Positions 24,316-35,809 of a DNA stretch of 64,000 nucleotides are shown piece after piece. Each line of letters starts with the position of its first letter. Positions within the stretch are counted from its first letter, which is position 1. Below the pieces are notes generated by a model. The model was not told the DNA's origin. It saw only the letters and a list, made by a program, of their open reading frames with translations, and made no database searches. This stretch comes from Dipteris shenzhenensis (Eukaryota > Polypodiophyta > Polypodiopsida > Gleicheniales): the NCBI GenBank assembly GCA_047967505.1, contig CM106541.1; one strand, given 5' to 3'. The position numbers were made by a program, and so were the translations under genes.

Positions 24316-24880
24316 GCCTGGGTGTGACGGAGGAGGATAAGGCGAGGCGAAGCGAGGCGGGCGGAGGAAGCGGAGGCGAAGGCGGGCGCGGAGGGCGGAA
24401 GGCGGAATGGGGCGGAGGGCGGAGGCGAGAGCGGAGGGCGGAGGTCGAAGGCGAGGGAGAGGGGCGGTGGTGGAGGCGAGGGCGGGGGGCGGAGGGGGGG
24501 GAGGGACGAGGGCGAGGGGCGAGGGCGGAGGGCGGAGGGCGGAGGGGCGGAGGGGTGAAGGGCGAGGGCGGGGGGGCGAGGGGCGAGGCGGAGGGGCGAG
24601 GGGCGGAGGGGCGAGGGGCGAGGCGAGGGGCGAGGGTGTGGCGAGGGGCGAGGTGAGGGGCGAGGTGGAGGGGCGAGGCGAGGGGTGAGGCGAGGGGCGA
24701 GGCGAGGGGCGGGGGGGCGAGGGGCGGGGGGGCGAGGCGAGGGGCGAGGCGAGGGGCAGAAGGGCGAGGGGCGAGGGCATGGTGGTGGGGCGAGGTGAGG
24801 GGCGAGGGGTGTGAGGCGAGGGCGAGGGGGGTAAGGCGAGGGCGAGGGGGGGCGAGGGCGAGGGAGTGAGGCAGAGGAGG
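24316..24880. repeat. GC-rich GGCGAGG minisatellite at LINE 5' end
   Basis: About 560 bp is built almost only from GGCGAGG, GGCGGAGG and GGGGCGAGG words on the plus strand (CCTCGCC on the LINE sense strand). Unit lengths vary from 6 to 14 bp, and GGGG runs are frequent enough to allow G-quadruplexes. It ends just upstream of the ORF1 start at 24250. All long frames across it are low-complexity artefacts. Confidence 0.9.
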
Positions 24881-25436
24881 GTAGGGAGGTAGAGGCTACG
24901 GAAGGAGGGGGGAGGGCTCGCAGGAGCAGCTAATTCCAATTCTGCCATTTTTTACTGGATGGTATGGGGATGCATTCACAATCTTTTGTATATTTCTAGG
25001 TGGGTTTTTTTTGAAACATGTATCTTTTTCTTGATGGTAGCTTCGAATCATGTCCCACTATTCTACGTTTTATTCTATAGAGGGCATGTTCATTTACAAC
25101 ATCCATCTGTCATCCATCAAATTGTTGAATGAATAAGTGGCGGGGGAAACTGTATAAGGGCTTGGTTGTTGCAAGATTTTGGGATGGTTTTGGGTGAGAG
25201 GCCTGAGGCTATAGCTTTTCTTATACACAACTAAGGATATTACTCCACTTCTTAGAATGCTCTTTTTTCCCCAAACGAGAAAATGAAAAGAAAATCATAC
25301 ATCCCTTGTAAGTGGGAGATTGAGAACATGAACTTTCTTTTTTTTCATAAAAGGACATGAACATTTTGACCTTGCTCAGTTATTTTATGCTCTTTTTTTT
25401 GAAAACCAAATGGTGTGGTTTTCTAATGTTGTATAG

Positions 25437-25658
25437 GGGATGTGGTTTGAGGAAATGGTCAACAATCGAAGCAAGAGTTTAGTACAAGACATGAAATGGT
25501 CCTCTGATGGACAGAAAATATGCATTGTGTATGAGGATGGACAAGTCATTGTTGGGAATGTGGATGGAAATCGGCTTTGGGGGAAAGATTTGAGTATCAA
25601 ACTTTCAAATGTGGAGTGGTCACCTGACGGACGGCTACTGGTTTTTGGCACTAAAGAT
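25437..25658 (+). CDS. IFT121: IFT121/WDR35 internal exon (WD40 repeats)
   Basis: This exon of 74 codons is preceded by GTATAG and followed by donor GAT|GTGTGC, phase 0 to phase 0. It encodes a W-F/Y-E-E-M-x-N-N-R start, then [16 protein letters not shown] and [11 protein letters not shown], all hallmark blocks of the IFT121 propeller. The ATG at 25440 is an internal methionine, not a start: the reading frame enters from the exon at 10827 across a 14.4-kb intron holding a LINE relic, a chimeric LINE and a copia relic. No stop or frameshift is present, in contrast to every transposon ORF nearby, which suggests selection on a working gene. The downstream partner is the exon at 42917, across a 17.3-kb intron. 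Confidence 0.92.
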
Positions 25659-26014
25659 GTGTGCAATTAACACATCTACATTTGTTAAAATTCAGTTTGA
25701 AAATTTCAGCAAAGAATAAATTTTCTGATTTGTTTATTATTCAAAGCATAACAAAATTGTATTTATCCAGGGTATTGTTTGTGAAGAACGCACTCGTAAA
25801 GTTTGTTATCACATTCTGACATACAGACAAAAGTTGCACTAATTTGATCCTCTGGAGTATGGTAAAAAAAGGAACACAATATGCCTGCACTTGGTAGCCC
25901 AAGCTGTTTCCATATTCTTTTCATGCACAGGTTTTAAGGAGACTAGTGTATTTGGTAATCAAAGAGGTTTCTCTCAGAATGTTCTATGCCTCTTATTGCT
26001 GCAACTTCCTTTCT

Positions 26015-26150
26015 TTTTTAAAAGGAAAAAAAGATCAAGAAAAAGACTTCTGTTAAGTATGAAATAAGCCCCAAAAGCAGGGTGCTTAAGGAAAAATACA
26101 TCATATGTAGCATGTGAAAAAGAAAACCAAGGTGGAATGAGCCCATCAGA
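26015..26150 (-). mobile_element. Bare LINE 3' end
   Basis: A T-rich edge at 26010 is followed by AAAAAGACTTCTGTTAA. The minus-strand frame near 26140 reads IPPWFSFSHAT, like the P-P-P-W end of ORF2 in the other copies. About 130 bp is left, so it is an extreme 5' truncation. Confidence 0.5.
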
Positions 26151-27480
26151 AGCTCCCCTTCGTGTTCCCTCTCTCCCCTCTAGCTCCACCTCGCTAGCTG
26201 CCCTTCCTCTCAGCCTCTAGTCTCCCTTCTAGCTTCCTTCCCTGACGTCAACCTCCGGCTGGTTCCAGGCCCCCAAAGTGCAGCAACAAGATCTTCTTCA
26301 GATCTTGAATCAGCAAAGAAGCCCAAAAAAGTACCAGATGACCTCTGCTTCTGTCCTCAGCTCAAAATTTTGTCAGATTCTAGCAGCAAGGAAGCTGGAA
26401 AACAACCAGATTCAAAGCAACGACCTCTGCTCCTGTCCTCAGTTCAAATCTCATCAGATTCTAGCAGCAAGGAAACTCAAAAATCGACCAGAAACAAGCT
26501 GCCAGGACAAGCTTCATGTCAGACTGGTTTTTCATCAGGATTTGTTGAGTCTCAGCTCGATTTCTGCTTCAAGGTTGGCATCATCAGCAGAGCAGCAAGC
26601 CCTAGCTACAGCAGCTGAAATTTGTACTTAGCAGAAGCTCTGATACCTGCATGATCAACAGCTCCTTATCAGGTCCATCTAGAAGCCCAGCCCCTTCTCC
26701 ACTCCCCTCAGCCTCTCCCTTCAGCCTCTACCTCATCCCTCATCTTCTCCCCTCAGCCTTTACCTCTTCCCATCTCCTACAGCCCTCAGCCTACCCACCT
26801 CCCCTCCTTAGGTTCTCCTTAGCTCTCTCGTAGGTTCTTCTTCTAGTAGCCTTCAAACTCTTCTCATCCTTCTACCGTTAGCCTTGCTCCAGCCCTCCTT
26901 TTTCCTCTCAAAATGATAGACAGGTTCTTCAATGGTTTGAGTCGGCCTTCCATCACTGATTGACGAATGGCACCCAATTCAGTCAATCCCCAATCAATTC
27001 CACCAGCCGGGAAAACGTGCATTTTCTATAAAGATGAGCTGCTACAGTTACAAAAGGATGTGGAGCTTGAGATCTCTACCATGTCCTTTGCATGATTTCA
27101 TGGGTCCCACCCTTCTAGGACACAACAGGCTAGGGACTCGATGCTCGTGGCATTACCTTCAGACCTCGCCACACACTTTACTAATGTTCGACTTTTGGGT
27201 CAAGGTTTCTTTCAAGTGGCATTCGACTCTCTTGGAGCTGCGACGACTGTGCTCAGTGCCAGCCCATTAACAATTGGTTCCAGGAAGATTTTTCTAAAAC
27301 CTTTCTCTCTTGGATTTGATCCAGTAGAGGCGGACAAGCGAACGACCTCTCTATTTATTAGATTTCCAGGTCTGCCCATAGGTGTACCATCGGCTCCTCG
27401 CCACGATTGGAGCTTGATTTGGAGTGGTCGTCGCTGAGATCCCCCCTCTCCTTGGTTTGCCTTCCTCAGCCCTAGAGGCG
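26150..27480 (+). mobile_element. LINE 5' fragment: C-rich leader and ORF1 DUF4283-like domain
   Basis: A C/T-rich leader with repeated CCTCAGCCT words (26150-26900) leads to a plus-strand frame. At 27141-27437 this encodes LVALPSDLATHFTNVRLLGQGFFQVAF, LSASPLTIGSRKIFLKPF and LFIRFPGLP, the DUF4283 blocks of a plant LINE ORF1. The element stops near 27480. Downstream ORF1 and ORF2 are missing. It is the only LINE 5' end on the plus strand left of 30 kb. Confidence 0.6.
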
Positions 27481-27559
27481 ATCAGATCAGATGGGGTTCC
27501 TAGAGTTAGGGTCATTGTCTCTAACCCAGGGACGTTGTTGCTAGGGAGCTCTTCGATGG

Positions 27560-27715
27560 TGGCATGGAATCAACCTCTAATATGCTTGTAAAGAACTGGA
27601 GCAGGTAGAATCGTGCAGCGGAGCTGTAAAAGGGAAGTTGGTGAGGAGAAACATTATGCTCGTAAAGAATCGGAGCAGCTTGAATCGAGCAGCGGAGCTG
27701 AAAAAGTGACGTTGT
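27560..27715. repeat. Tandem duplication of about 75 bp
   Basis: The words ATGCT(T/C)GTAAAGAA, GGAGCAG and GCAGCGGAGCTG occur twice, about 75 bp apart (about 27580 and 27656). No function is recognised. Confidence 0.75.
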
Positions 27716-27887
27716 GTATTTCCAAATTAACGTCTCTTCAAAATTAAAAAAAAAAAGAGAATACGTGTCACATTAAATAGAGCTAACATATATGACAACT
27801 ACAACATGCTACAGCATCCGGATGGATCCTCTTTCGCCAGAGAGTTGAGATTGCAGGCAGGCAAGACCAGTGTCATATTTGTAGGAC

Positions 27888-28547
27888 CTATGGGCACTCG
27901 CTAGAGATTTCTCTAAAAAGAAGATAAGACACAAAGAAAGCTTCTTTGTACTTGTCTTTTGAGAACTTCACTGCTGTAAGTGCTTGAGTTCGATCTTCTT
28001 CCTTCCTTGAAGTCTTCTTTCTTTCTTCTTGTAGAGTACTAATTATGCTCTCTAGTGTTGGTTGGGGAAGATTCTTCAAAGTAGTCCCAACATAGTCAAA
28101 GTCCCGAGGCATACTCTTCAAGAGCATAGCCATTGCATCATCGTCAGTGACTCGAGAGTTGACTGAGGCCAATTGTGTCATAAGACTCCTCATAGTGTTG
28201 ACATGAGCTGCAATAGAGTCTCCATCCATCTTTAGTTCAAAGAGCTTAATCTTCAAAGTCAACTTAGAGTTATGAGAGCTAGCACCAAATAACAGATCTA
28301 ACTTATGCCAAGCCTCATAAGGAGATTCCAAATTTGAAATACAATGCACATAATCATCTCCCAAACCTAATGCAATAATTGCATAGGCTTTCTCTAGCCT
28401 TTTAGCATCTGCTAGTGTTGTTGAAGTAGAGTCACTTGCCTTCTCCTTACCTTTGGTAGTAGTGGATTCACCCTCTTGTGATGAATGATTCCCTGGCTTC
28501 ACTAAATCCCACAAACTCTCCTTCATAAGCACAAATTTAATTTTCAT
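27888..28547 (-). pseudogene. Copia gag (UBN2 type), 3' truncated
   Basis: An open frame of 219 codons has upstream in-frame text FNGQGFHTWQ extending it to about 28600. Blocks typical of the UBN2 gag family are visible: W-D-L-V, AKRLEKAYAIIALGL, SPYEAWHKL, LTLKIKLFELKM, HVNTMRSLMTQL and AMLLKSMPRDFD. The zinc knuckle expected downstream is missing, so the protein ends early in replaced sequence. Confidence 0.8.
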
Positions 28548-29519
28548 TTGCCAAGTATGGAAGCCTTGGCCATTGAATTTGTTTGTCTTAAAGGTAGCTA
28601 TGAGAGAGTCTTTACCTTTATGATTTAGGCAGTGTTTGCTCTCTTACAAATAGCTATTAATCTCAACCTTACAAGTACATATTGCAAGCAATAAAATCAG
28701 AGAAGCCTAAACTTTTTGCAATAGAATAATAATATGGCTTTTCTTCACAAGCTTTGTCACTTTTCTATTGACATATCTAGGTGCTTCTTTCTTTTTCTTC
28801 TCTTTTGCTTTCACATATGAAGCATAGGAAGAGAAACATGATGAATGCATTTCATCCAAACATATGTATATCAACCCAAAGTAAAAAGTGCATTCCACTA
28901 TGTAAAGAAACTTTTGGAATGAAAACTCCCAAATTTAACTTGACTTGGTTAACCATAAACAAGGCATTCTTCTAAAAAAATGCTTGTAGAGACAGCAGCA
29001 AACTGAAGAGCTCAATTTGCACTGATAAAGAGACCATTAAAAGGGATTTTAACGCAGAATGAAAGGTCTTATACCAAAGAAGAGCCACCAGAGAGGAATT
29101 GTGCAATGTTGTGCCAAGTCTCCCGGGAGAGCTGTGCCAAGTTCGACTTGTTTTTTGTTTATTTCTGCTCATCCACTGACGCATTTGAGCTCAAAATTCA
29201 TTAGGAGCTTCTTCATAGTGTCACCCAACTTCTTCTAGGAGGGTTGGTCAAAATTCTTCGTCTACAGCCCGAATTTTAAAGAAGTATGCCAGACATTGAA
29301 CGCATTGGTATGGGTAGTAGAAGGACAATTCCGTGCCAATCTTGGATCTGGAGGTGTGCCCTAATGAGAAGGTTCTTCAGCCTAGAAGAATCGGAGAATG
29401 GTCGCCTAGGTGAAGAGAACAAGCTCTCACAAGAATTTTCAAGAAAGAGGCAAAATGGAGAGAAGGTGGTGATGAGGAAGAAAATGATGATGTGGCAAAC
29501 TAGGAGGCTAGAACCTACA

Positions 29520-29531
29520 GCTCTGATACCA
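29520..29531 (-). promoter_or_regulatory. Retrotransposon primer binding site
   Basis: The minus strand reads TGGTATCAGAGC, complementary to the 3' end of initiator methionine tRNA, two bases inside the LTR end. It fixes the orientation of the copia element on the minus strand. Confidence 0.85.
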
Positions 29532-29821
29532 CATGTTGGAGAGTCATGCGAGAGAAGAGATGCATCATGACAAGAGTCAAGAACACAAGAGAAGACCAAA
29601 ATGTTTGTTCTATTGATTGTGAGAGAGAAGCCTCTCATTTATAGAGTGGGAGAGAGGGTGTCCTAGATCATAAGCACCTCTCCTACATCAAAGGCAATCA
29701 GCCCTACATCATAGGGACTTTCTAAATCGCACCTCCTCAAGAGGATGCCTTGTACTGCATCACCACCTGTGTCATGGTCCTAGACACCTCATAGCACTAA
29801 GTGTTCTATACTACACACACA

Positions 29822-30090
29822 CCTTTTTTTTTTTAAAGTGAAAATTTTGTTGCTTTATGTTACAGAATCACTATCCCAAAAAAGAGGATGTGAAAAAGAT
29901 TACATCATGAGAAGATCTCAATATAAGACAGATACAATGTACTTAGTATGCAAGCAATCATAGAAGGATTGTTGCAGAGTGCTTGAAGAAAGAAAAAAGT
30001 GAAAAGGTAGGATCACCAAAGACTTTATGATTTCTATCCTTCCATAGAGTCTAGAGTGCCCATTAGTGAACCCCAACAAAAAACAAACAT
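29822..30090 (-). mobile_element. Bare LINE 3' end
   Basis: A T-run is followed by GTGAAAATTTTGTTGCTTTA, GAAGATCTCAATATA and GGATCACCAAAGACT. These match, with substitutions, the 3' end of the minus-strand LINE at 8541-8800. CA repeats lie directly left of it. Confidence 0.65.
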
Positions 30091-30099
30091 GTGACTGCT

Positions 30100-33020
30100 A
30101 GATGCACACATGCACCTTCGAGCAAGCCCTTGATCACAAATGTCCCAACAATACAAACCATGTGGGACCTCCACCTTCAGATCAGGCAAGACCCTCTCAC
30201 ACTCTAGACCCTACACATTTGGCAAGACCACCACCTACAGATCAGGCGGGACCCTCCCACATCCCAGACCTTGCCACTCTTGGACCTTCGGACATTTCAA
30301 CTTTGGTTAGTGAGACTCATGTGGTTGCCACTGTTTTGGCAGCCAACCTGGATCAAGATCTTACACAAGTTGTTCATATAGATATTTCTCCTCAGGTTGG
30401 AGTCAAAGCCTCTCCAGATTCGGTAGTGGATAGGAACAACTGTTGTTGGCGTTCCTGCACATCCTCTTCCTAACTTTGGTCCTTCTTCCAAACTGCCCTC
30501 TTCCTCTTTCATTGATAGAGTAAATGAGCTGGTTTTGTGCTAAAGTTGTATGCATGATTCAGAGCTGCTCCCCGTGAGCTGTTGCTAAGCCGCCGCACCC
30601 CCCCGCTGCCCCGCCCCGTCCGCCCCCTCTACAGTACAGGAGGGTGACCACATCCAGGACGTCACCATCTATGGAAGAGGCGTATTCCTCATTCAACTGG
30701 GCTCCCCCAACACTGCCTCATAAGTTCATAATGAGACTCTAAGTTTACAGATTACATGGCCTTGTATGTTGAGGGCACCACAGTGAGTTTGGAGAGAATC
30801 AAGGGAGCCCTGGCTATCTATTGTGAGGCCTTGGGTGCGTGGATCAACTGGACAAAGTCTATAGGTTTCTTCACGAGCTATGAGGAGACACAGGAGATTC
30901 GTGAGTGGGGGAGTGACTTTGGCTTTAGATGGATACCACGAGGCTAGACAGCAAGATACCTCGGATGCCAGGTTTGTATTGACATTACAGCAGAGCAGGA
31001 GATTGCCTTGGTCCTTGAGAGTGTTCGGCGCAAGCTTCTCTACTGGAGCTCGGCCAAGCTCTCCCTAGCAGGTCGTGCCTTAGTTGCAAACCAAGTCGTC
31101 CTTGCCAGGGCCTAGTATATCACCTCCTACTGGTGCTTTCACAGAGGATGCATTGGGCAGCTCCGACAGTTGGTTCGGAACTTCCTTTGGGCAGGTTCAG
31201 ACGGCACGTGGAATACTAGAGCCCGGGTCGCTTGGCAGACAGTGATCACGCTGTTGCAGGCACTGGGAGGCTTGGGTATTATAGATCCGAAGATGCAGAG
31301 CAGAGCCCTCTTGGGCAAGTTAGTTGTTCGCGGCCTCACCCTAGGTGCAGAGCCTTGGAAGCTCCTCTTACAGCGAGGGCTTCTTAGGAACACCCCACGC
31401 ACTGGAGGACAGTGGCAGCTTTCACAGAGATGGATCTTCTCAGAGGTCTCCCTTACAGGGAAAGGTTTTCCTATGATGAGGAGCCTTCACAGGATCTGGC
31501 AAAGACCAATAGGGGGTCTCATTTGTGCTCCGCCCAGATGCAGAGACGAGTTTGAGCGTCAGCCCCTTATGTGGCACCCAGAGATCTGAGATCAAGAGGG
31601 GCGTATGCTCGGACAGCGGACTCACATTGGTTGGGCACAGTGGGATAGTGGTCCAGCCAGGTCTTTTGGCAGATGGAGCAGATTACCCATGGAGGCAGAG
31701 GCGAGGCTTGGTGCCATAGCGCATTTGCGAGGGGCAGGGCAGCGGATGAGAGAGATTGACCTAAGCCATCCCTAAGTCCTAGTGGGAGGGACTTCGCGTT
31801 TGGAGGGACAGCATTTGGTTGGTGCAGTTTTCTCGAACTGGTGTCCCCTTGAGGATGATGATGCAGCAGGGTAGCACGCACCCTGGCTTCTTCCATGTAG
31901 GACCTGGAGGCCTACTTCATCCGCTCACTGAGAGAGACCCTGAGATGAATGGGACGTTTGGGGAAGGAGTGGCACATTGACCCTCCCAGTATCTCAGAGC
32001 AGGTTGCCCCCAGATGGCACCTCTAGCTATGGGAGGGTAGACCCTTGAGGGAGGTCGAGTGGGATGCGAGAGAGTCGTTCTAGCCCTCCAAGGGTGGCCT
32101 TGCCGAGCAAAAGGACGAGATGCCCTTCTTTTCCTACACCACACGGATTGGTAGGAGGCTTCAGATGGACTTTTCGAGGTGGACCCCCTCGAGGGAGCGG
32201 CATTGGGTGACCTAGAGAGTGCCCCGGCATGTCTGTTCCAAGTTTTGGACGCGGTTATGGTCCACTTTGCGGCTGAGGAAGATATCCTACTTCTTCTGGC
32301 TGGCCGTCCGCGGAGGCTTGCCCATCGGGTTGGAGCAGATGCGAGTGGAGGGGAAGTGCCATTGTTGCTCTGCTAGTTTCCTGGAGACGATCTTGTACTA
32401 CCTTTGGAGCTGTCATAGAGTAGCAAGGATCTGGATGGCACCCCTCAGGATCATGACCAGTATGCAGAGTCTTTTGAGGGACTACACCTGGGGGATGGTG
32501 GCCTGGTTGACTGAGGGAGGACACACGTTCCAGATTGATGAGATCTCCCCAGCCTACCGGATACAGGGTCAGAGCATTCAAAGGATAGCTCTCCATGAGG
32601 CAGTCCCTCCCGATAGCCTAGCTCCCCTTTCTCCTGCGAAGGACAGTGTTTGGGAGGTAGTAGCCAGTATCATTGCATGGAACATTTGGGTGGCTCGTTG
32701 CAGTCTCGTGATGGATGAGCATCCGGTTCCACCCTCAGCTACCATGGTCGCCATCTGGCAGGATATTATCTACACTCTACGCTCCACCTGGGAGCGTGGG
32801 ACTCCAGGCTCTAGAGTGACTATCGAGAGGCGTACTCGATTCTGCAAGGCTTGGCCTGCAGGAGTTTTCTATATCTTCACTCCTCGAGGGATTCACTGGT
32901 TGTATAGTCCCCCCATTTGGCTGTTAGCCCCAGTACCAGCTGTTTTGTATGAAGTCTTTCAAGCATTAATAGTGGTTTTAATCATGCAAAGGCAATATTT
33001 CCTTTCTAAGTTTGAAACTT
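30100..33020 (+). mobile_element. LINE with internal deletion: ORF1 tail and ORF2 3' half
   Basis: Positions 30102-30540 encode a Pro/Ser/Asp-rich ORF1-like tail with an internal repeat (DQARPSHTLD, DQAGPSHIPD). From 30740 the frame continues with MALYVEGTTVSLERIKGAL after a Y-A-D-D-like position, so the endonuclease and most of the RT are missing. Then come LVRNFLWAGSDGTWNTRARVAWQT (31160-31260), zf-RVT text KCHCCSASFLETILYYLWSCHRV (32340-32420) and AWNIWVARCSLVMD with W-L-Y-S-P-P-I-W (32650-32930). Several frameshifts are present. The end is near 33020. Confidence 0.75.
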
Positions 33021-33037
33021 TTGGAGATTTGTTTTAG
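32219..33037 (+). pseudogene. LINE ORF2 C-terminus with zf-RVT domain
   Basis: An open frame of 272 codons covers the zinc-binding domain (Cys-His-Cys-Cys and W-S-C-H within about 35 residues) and the C-terminal region ending in the Trp/Pro-rich motif common to these LINEs. The initial ATG is accidental, because homology enters from upstream in another frame. The domain is thought to help ORF2 bind element RNA. Confidence 0.65.
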
Positions 33038-35800
33038 TTATGGTCCTATAGTAGTCTCTTGCATCCCAAGTACTACTCATTATAATCTTCATAATACAAC
33101 CCTGTTCATCTCCCACATAATGACTCATCATAGTCTTGCACCATCTTCTCAATTCACTTGTCTTAACTTGATGTGGCCCATAGCATCCCTCAATTGCATG
33201 GCCACATCATGTGGAATGGAGCTTTCTCACAATCGTCATAGAGATGAATGATGAATAGTTTGCTTGGGCCTTGACGCTACACTTTGAGTGTCCACACTGG
33301 GCACATGGGCACATCTACTACTATCTAGATTTAAGTCCTACTTGTTCAAGCTCAACAAGATGGACAATATCCATGAGGTTCCTACTTGAAAAGGCCTTTG
33401 TGACCTCGATGTTTTAAGAAACCAAGTAGAGTAGAATCTCTCCTACTCTCACAAGACTACATGTGCACACAAAGACCTAGGTCATCAAACTTCTATGTGC
33501 AAATCACTGGCTACAAGGAACTCTCAATGGAGCTGAGTGAAAGATGTGCACCTCAACTAAAGTGCGTGCATTGTAAATCTAATCTGATATAGTAAAATCC
33601 TAATGTGCAAAAGGAAAGCAATGTCAAAGGGTAGTCAACCTTTGACCCCTCTAAAAGGTTGAGGTTTAGCCTTTCAGTGGCACTCAGAGTGTGCCCTATC
33701 AAAATGTATACAAGGTGAGAGTTGTCACTTGATTGGCTGCCCTAGAAGATGTGAGATGGTGCATGTGCATGTGGCATAGCCACCTATGATTAGCTTATGA
33801 GATAATTGTCTCGTGGCACTTGTCCCTTCAAAGGTAGATGTCACAGAACGATTATCCCAAGAAAGAAAGAGGATTATTATTTTTTGACTCCAGTCAAAGG
33901 CGGTTAACTGACTTTGGTCAACTAGAGAAAATGTCCATTTTATTATTTTAATTTGTTTATGTGCATAGTGGGGACGCCTCCAAGGAACTAGGATTAGTCC
34001 AGAGAACTAGAATGCATGCATTAGTTAACCTCCAATGGGTAAAATGTCTTAGATATTGTTTTATTTGTGATGATAGGGCCTTGGAGAATGCTAAATTCCC
34101 CTACTTTCTAAGGGGGCAAGCACATAGTAAAGGGGCGACCAGCTTTAAAAGAGGGCACACTGGGGCAGTGCCTATTTTATGAAGAAAGCTCAGCTTATTC
34201 TGGAAAAAACTAGTGCTAGCTTTTGGAAAGCATAAGCATTCTGGGTGCTTGCCAAGCCTTTAAAATTCAGAGCTCCATATTCTCTCTTACAATGTGAGTT
34301 TTGTCAATCTTTTTGCTCCTTTGCGAACCAGCCTTGTATCAACTTTTCTATTGTGTGCGCGCTTTTCTCTCCCTCTCTCCTCTAGTTTTCAAATTCCTTG
34401 CCAGATAAATCGTTGAGGATTTCGTTTTTCTTATTTGAGTTCCCAGCAGTCAGTTGTAGCCTGATCTTGAAGTGTGAGTTGACTAAAGTTGCTTCAAGTT
34501 TATTGGAGAGCTGTGAATTTAGAAGCCAGTGAAATTTCGGTAGAGGGTAGATGTAGGAACATGCCACATCGTGTATCAGTTAAAATAGCAGAATATATTA
34601 TGCCATCCTCTAGACCCTACAGTCTATCGACCGCCCAATTTTTTTTTAAATAATCCTAAACCATCAAGGTACCCCAAGAGTGATTTCAAGAGCTAAGTCC
34701 ATAGCTCATCACTCACTTTTCCAATTCCTTCACCTGCCACCTAGTGTCGAGCTTTTCAAAATTTAACAATCAAGAATTACATTCATGAAAGAAAAGGTGA
34801 AGGAAGAAGAGAGACTTGTCCCGGAAACATTTTGTATACCATAACATACACAAAAAACTCCTGTACAGATACATCTCTCTCCTCTTTTATTCAAACCAGT
34901 CCTCCTTTCTATCTTTCTCCTTTCTTCTTCATTCCTTGCGCGTTCTCCTCCCTATGACCTCTTCCTCCCTCTAGAATTCTCCTCTCCATCACCTTATCCA
35001 TCCCACTTTCCTTCATTTTTCCCCTCTTTACATTACATCTTGATTTTTTTTAAACACCTTACCACTCTATCGCCTTTGAGGACATAACCACCCCAACATA
35101 CATATAATTACACAACTCTATCCTGATTTCCTAGATTTCGATTATACCCCTGAAGCACACAAGGCTCCCCCTCCTCCTCTGGAATGCATTGCCAAAAGGG
35201 TTTACAACTTCCCCACGCAAGAACGTCCTTTTTGGATAAACTAAAATTCATTGTAGCATATTCCTCACCAGCTGCCAAGTATGACAGCATGCTTGGCAGA
35301 TGGAAGTGAAATTGTTAATCATTTCACGATAGGAGTTTGTCACATCTCCATCCACCCAGCTGTACATATTTCTGAACTTTCTTATTCATATGTCATGTCT
35401 CACCTTAAATCTCATAAGGCGGAATTTATTTACCCGCTCCCCAGGTACTTCTCCACCAAGTTTCTTCAATTCATATGTTCGATTCGTAAAAGCCTTGAAG
35501 ATGACATACAGTCCGTTTGACCTCCCTAAAAAAATTTGTCCAGTCGATGATATTTCAGAAACAAATCACCCTCATTATAACTTTTTGTACGAACTATTTC
35601 GCCAACTTGGTGCTCATGATTTTTGCTGTGTATCATTTGAGATCAAGGCATCCTATCTCTCCTCATCTGGCCTTTCTAAAACAGACAACCTTATGAGTAA
35701 TACGACATGCCCACAAAGCTGTAGGAAACCATATGTCCCATTTACTCCTGCTCCTTAAAAGCCACAATGAGGAGTTGTTTTGAATAGTAAGAAGTAATTT
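33020..35800. other. Intronic sequence without recognised features
   Basis: Only short chance ORFs are seen. A pyrimidine-rich stretch at 34880-35010 and a TCTCTCCCTCTCTCC run near 34365 are the only compositional features. Confidence 0.5.
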
Positions 35801-35809
35801 ATTCACTCA

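Larger units (their letters stand above)
20340..24950 (-). mobile_element. LINE 5' half: 5' UTR minisatellite, ORF1, endonuclease, start of RT
   Basis: Read on the minus strand this is the best-preserved element in the window. It contains a C-rich 5' region (24880-24316), ORF1 (24250-22237), ORF2 endonuclease (22240-21239), linker, and RT up to LDFEKAYDRVDWSILEGT near 20345. It then joins abruptly to a second LINE that repeats the pre-RT and RT segments. It is GC-rich compared with its surroundings, consistent with a recent insertion. A few frameshifts, notably in a G-run near 23520, break ORF1. Confidence 0.85.
27888..29815 (-). mobile_element. Truncated Ty1-copia element: LTR, PBS, leader and gag
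   Basis: On the minus strand an LTR of about 280 bp (29815-29534, TGTAGTA...TCCAACA) is followed by a primer binding site (GCTCTGATACCA on the plus strand, 29520-29531). A leader of about 0.9 kb and a gag (about 28600-27888) come next. No protease, integrase, RT or second LTR follows, because unrelated sequence starts left of 27888. The right LTR border meets a CA run and a LINE 3' end. Confidence 0.75.

Noticed and set aside
24172-24948. 258-codon Pro/Ser/Leu-rich minus-strand frame and several Gly/Arg/Glu-rich plus-strand frames
   Set aside because: They translate the GGCGAGG minisatellite. Composition is purely that of the repeat and no frame is favoured.
25440-25670. A separate small gene starting at the ATG at 25440
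   Set aside because: The protein continues a conserved IFT121 block from the exon at 10827 in the same phase. The ATG is internal and the stop lies in the intron after a good donor.
35281-35758. Plus-strand frames of 79 and 122 codons
   Set aside because: No recognisable motif, no homologous text elsewhere in the window, and overlapping frames of similar length. Treated as chance.
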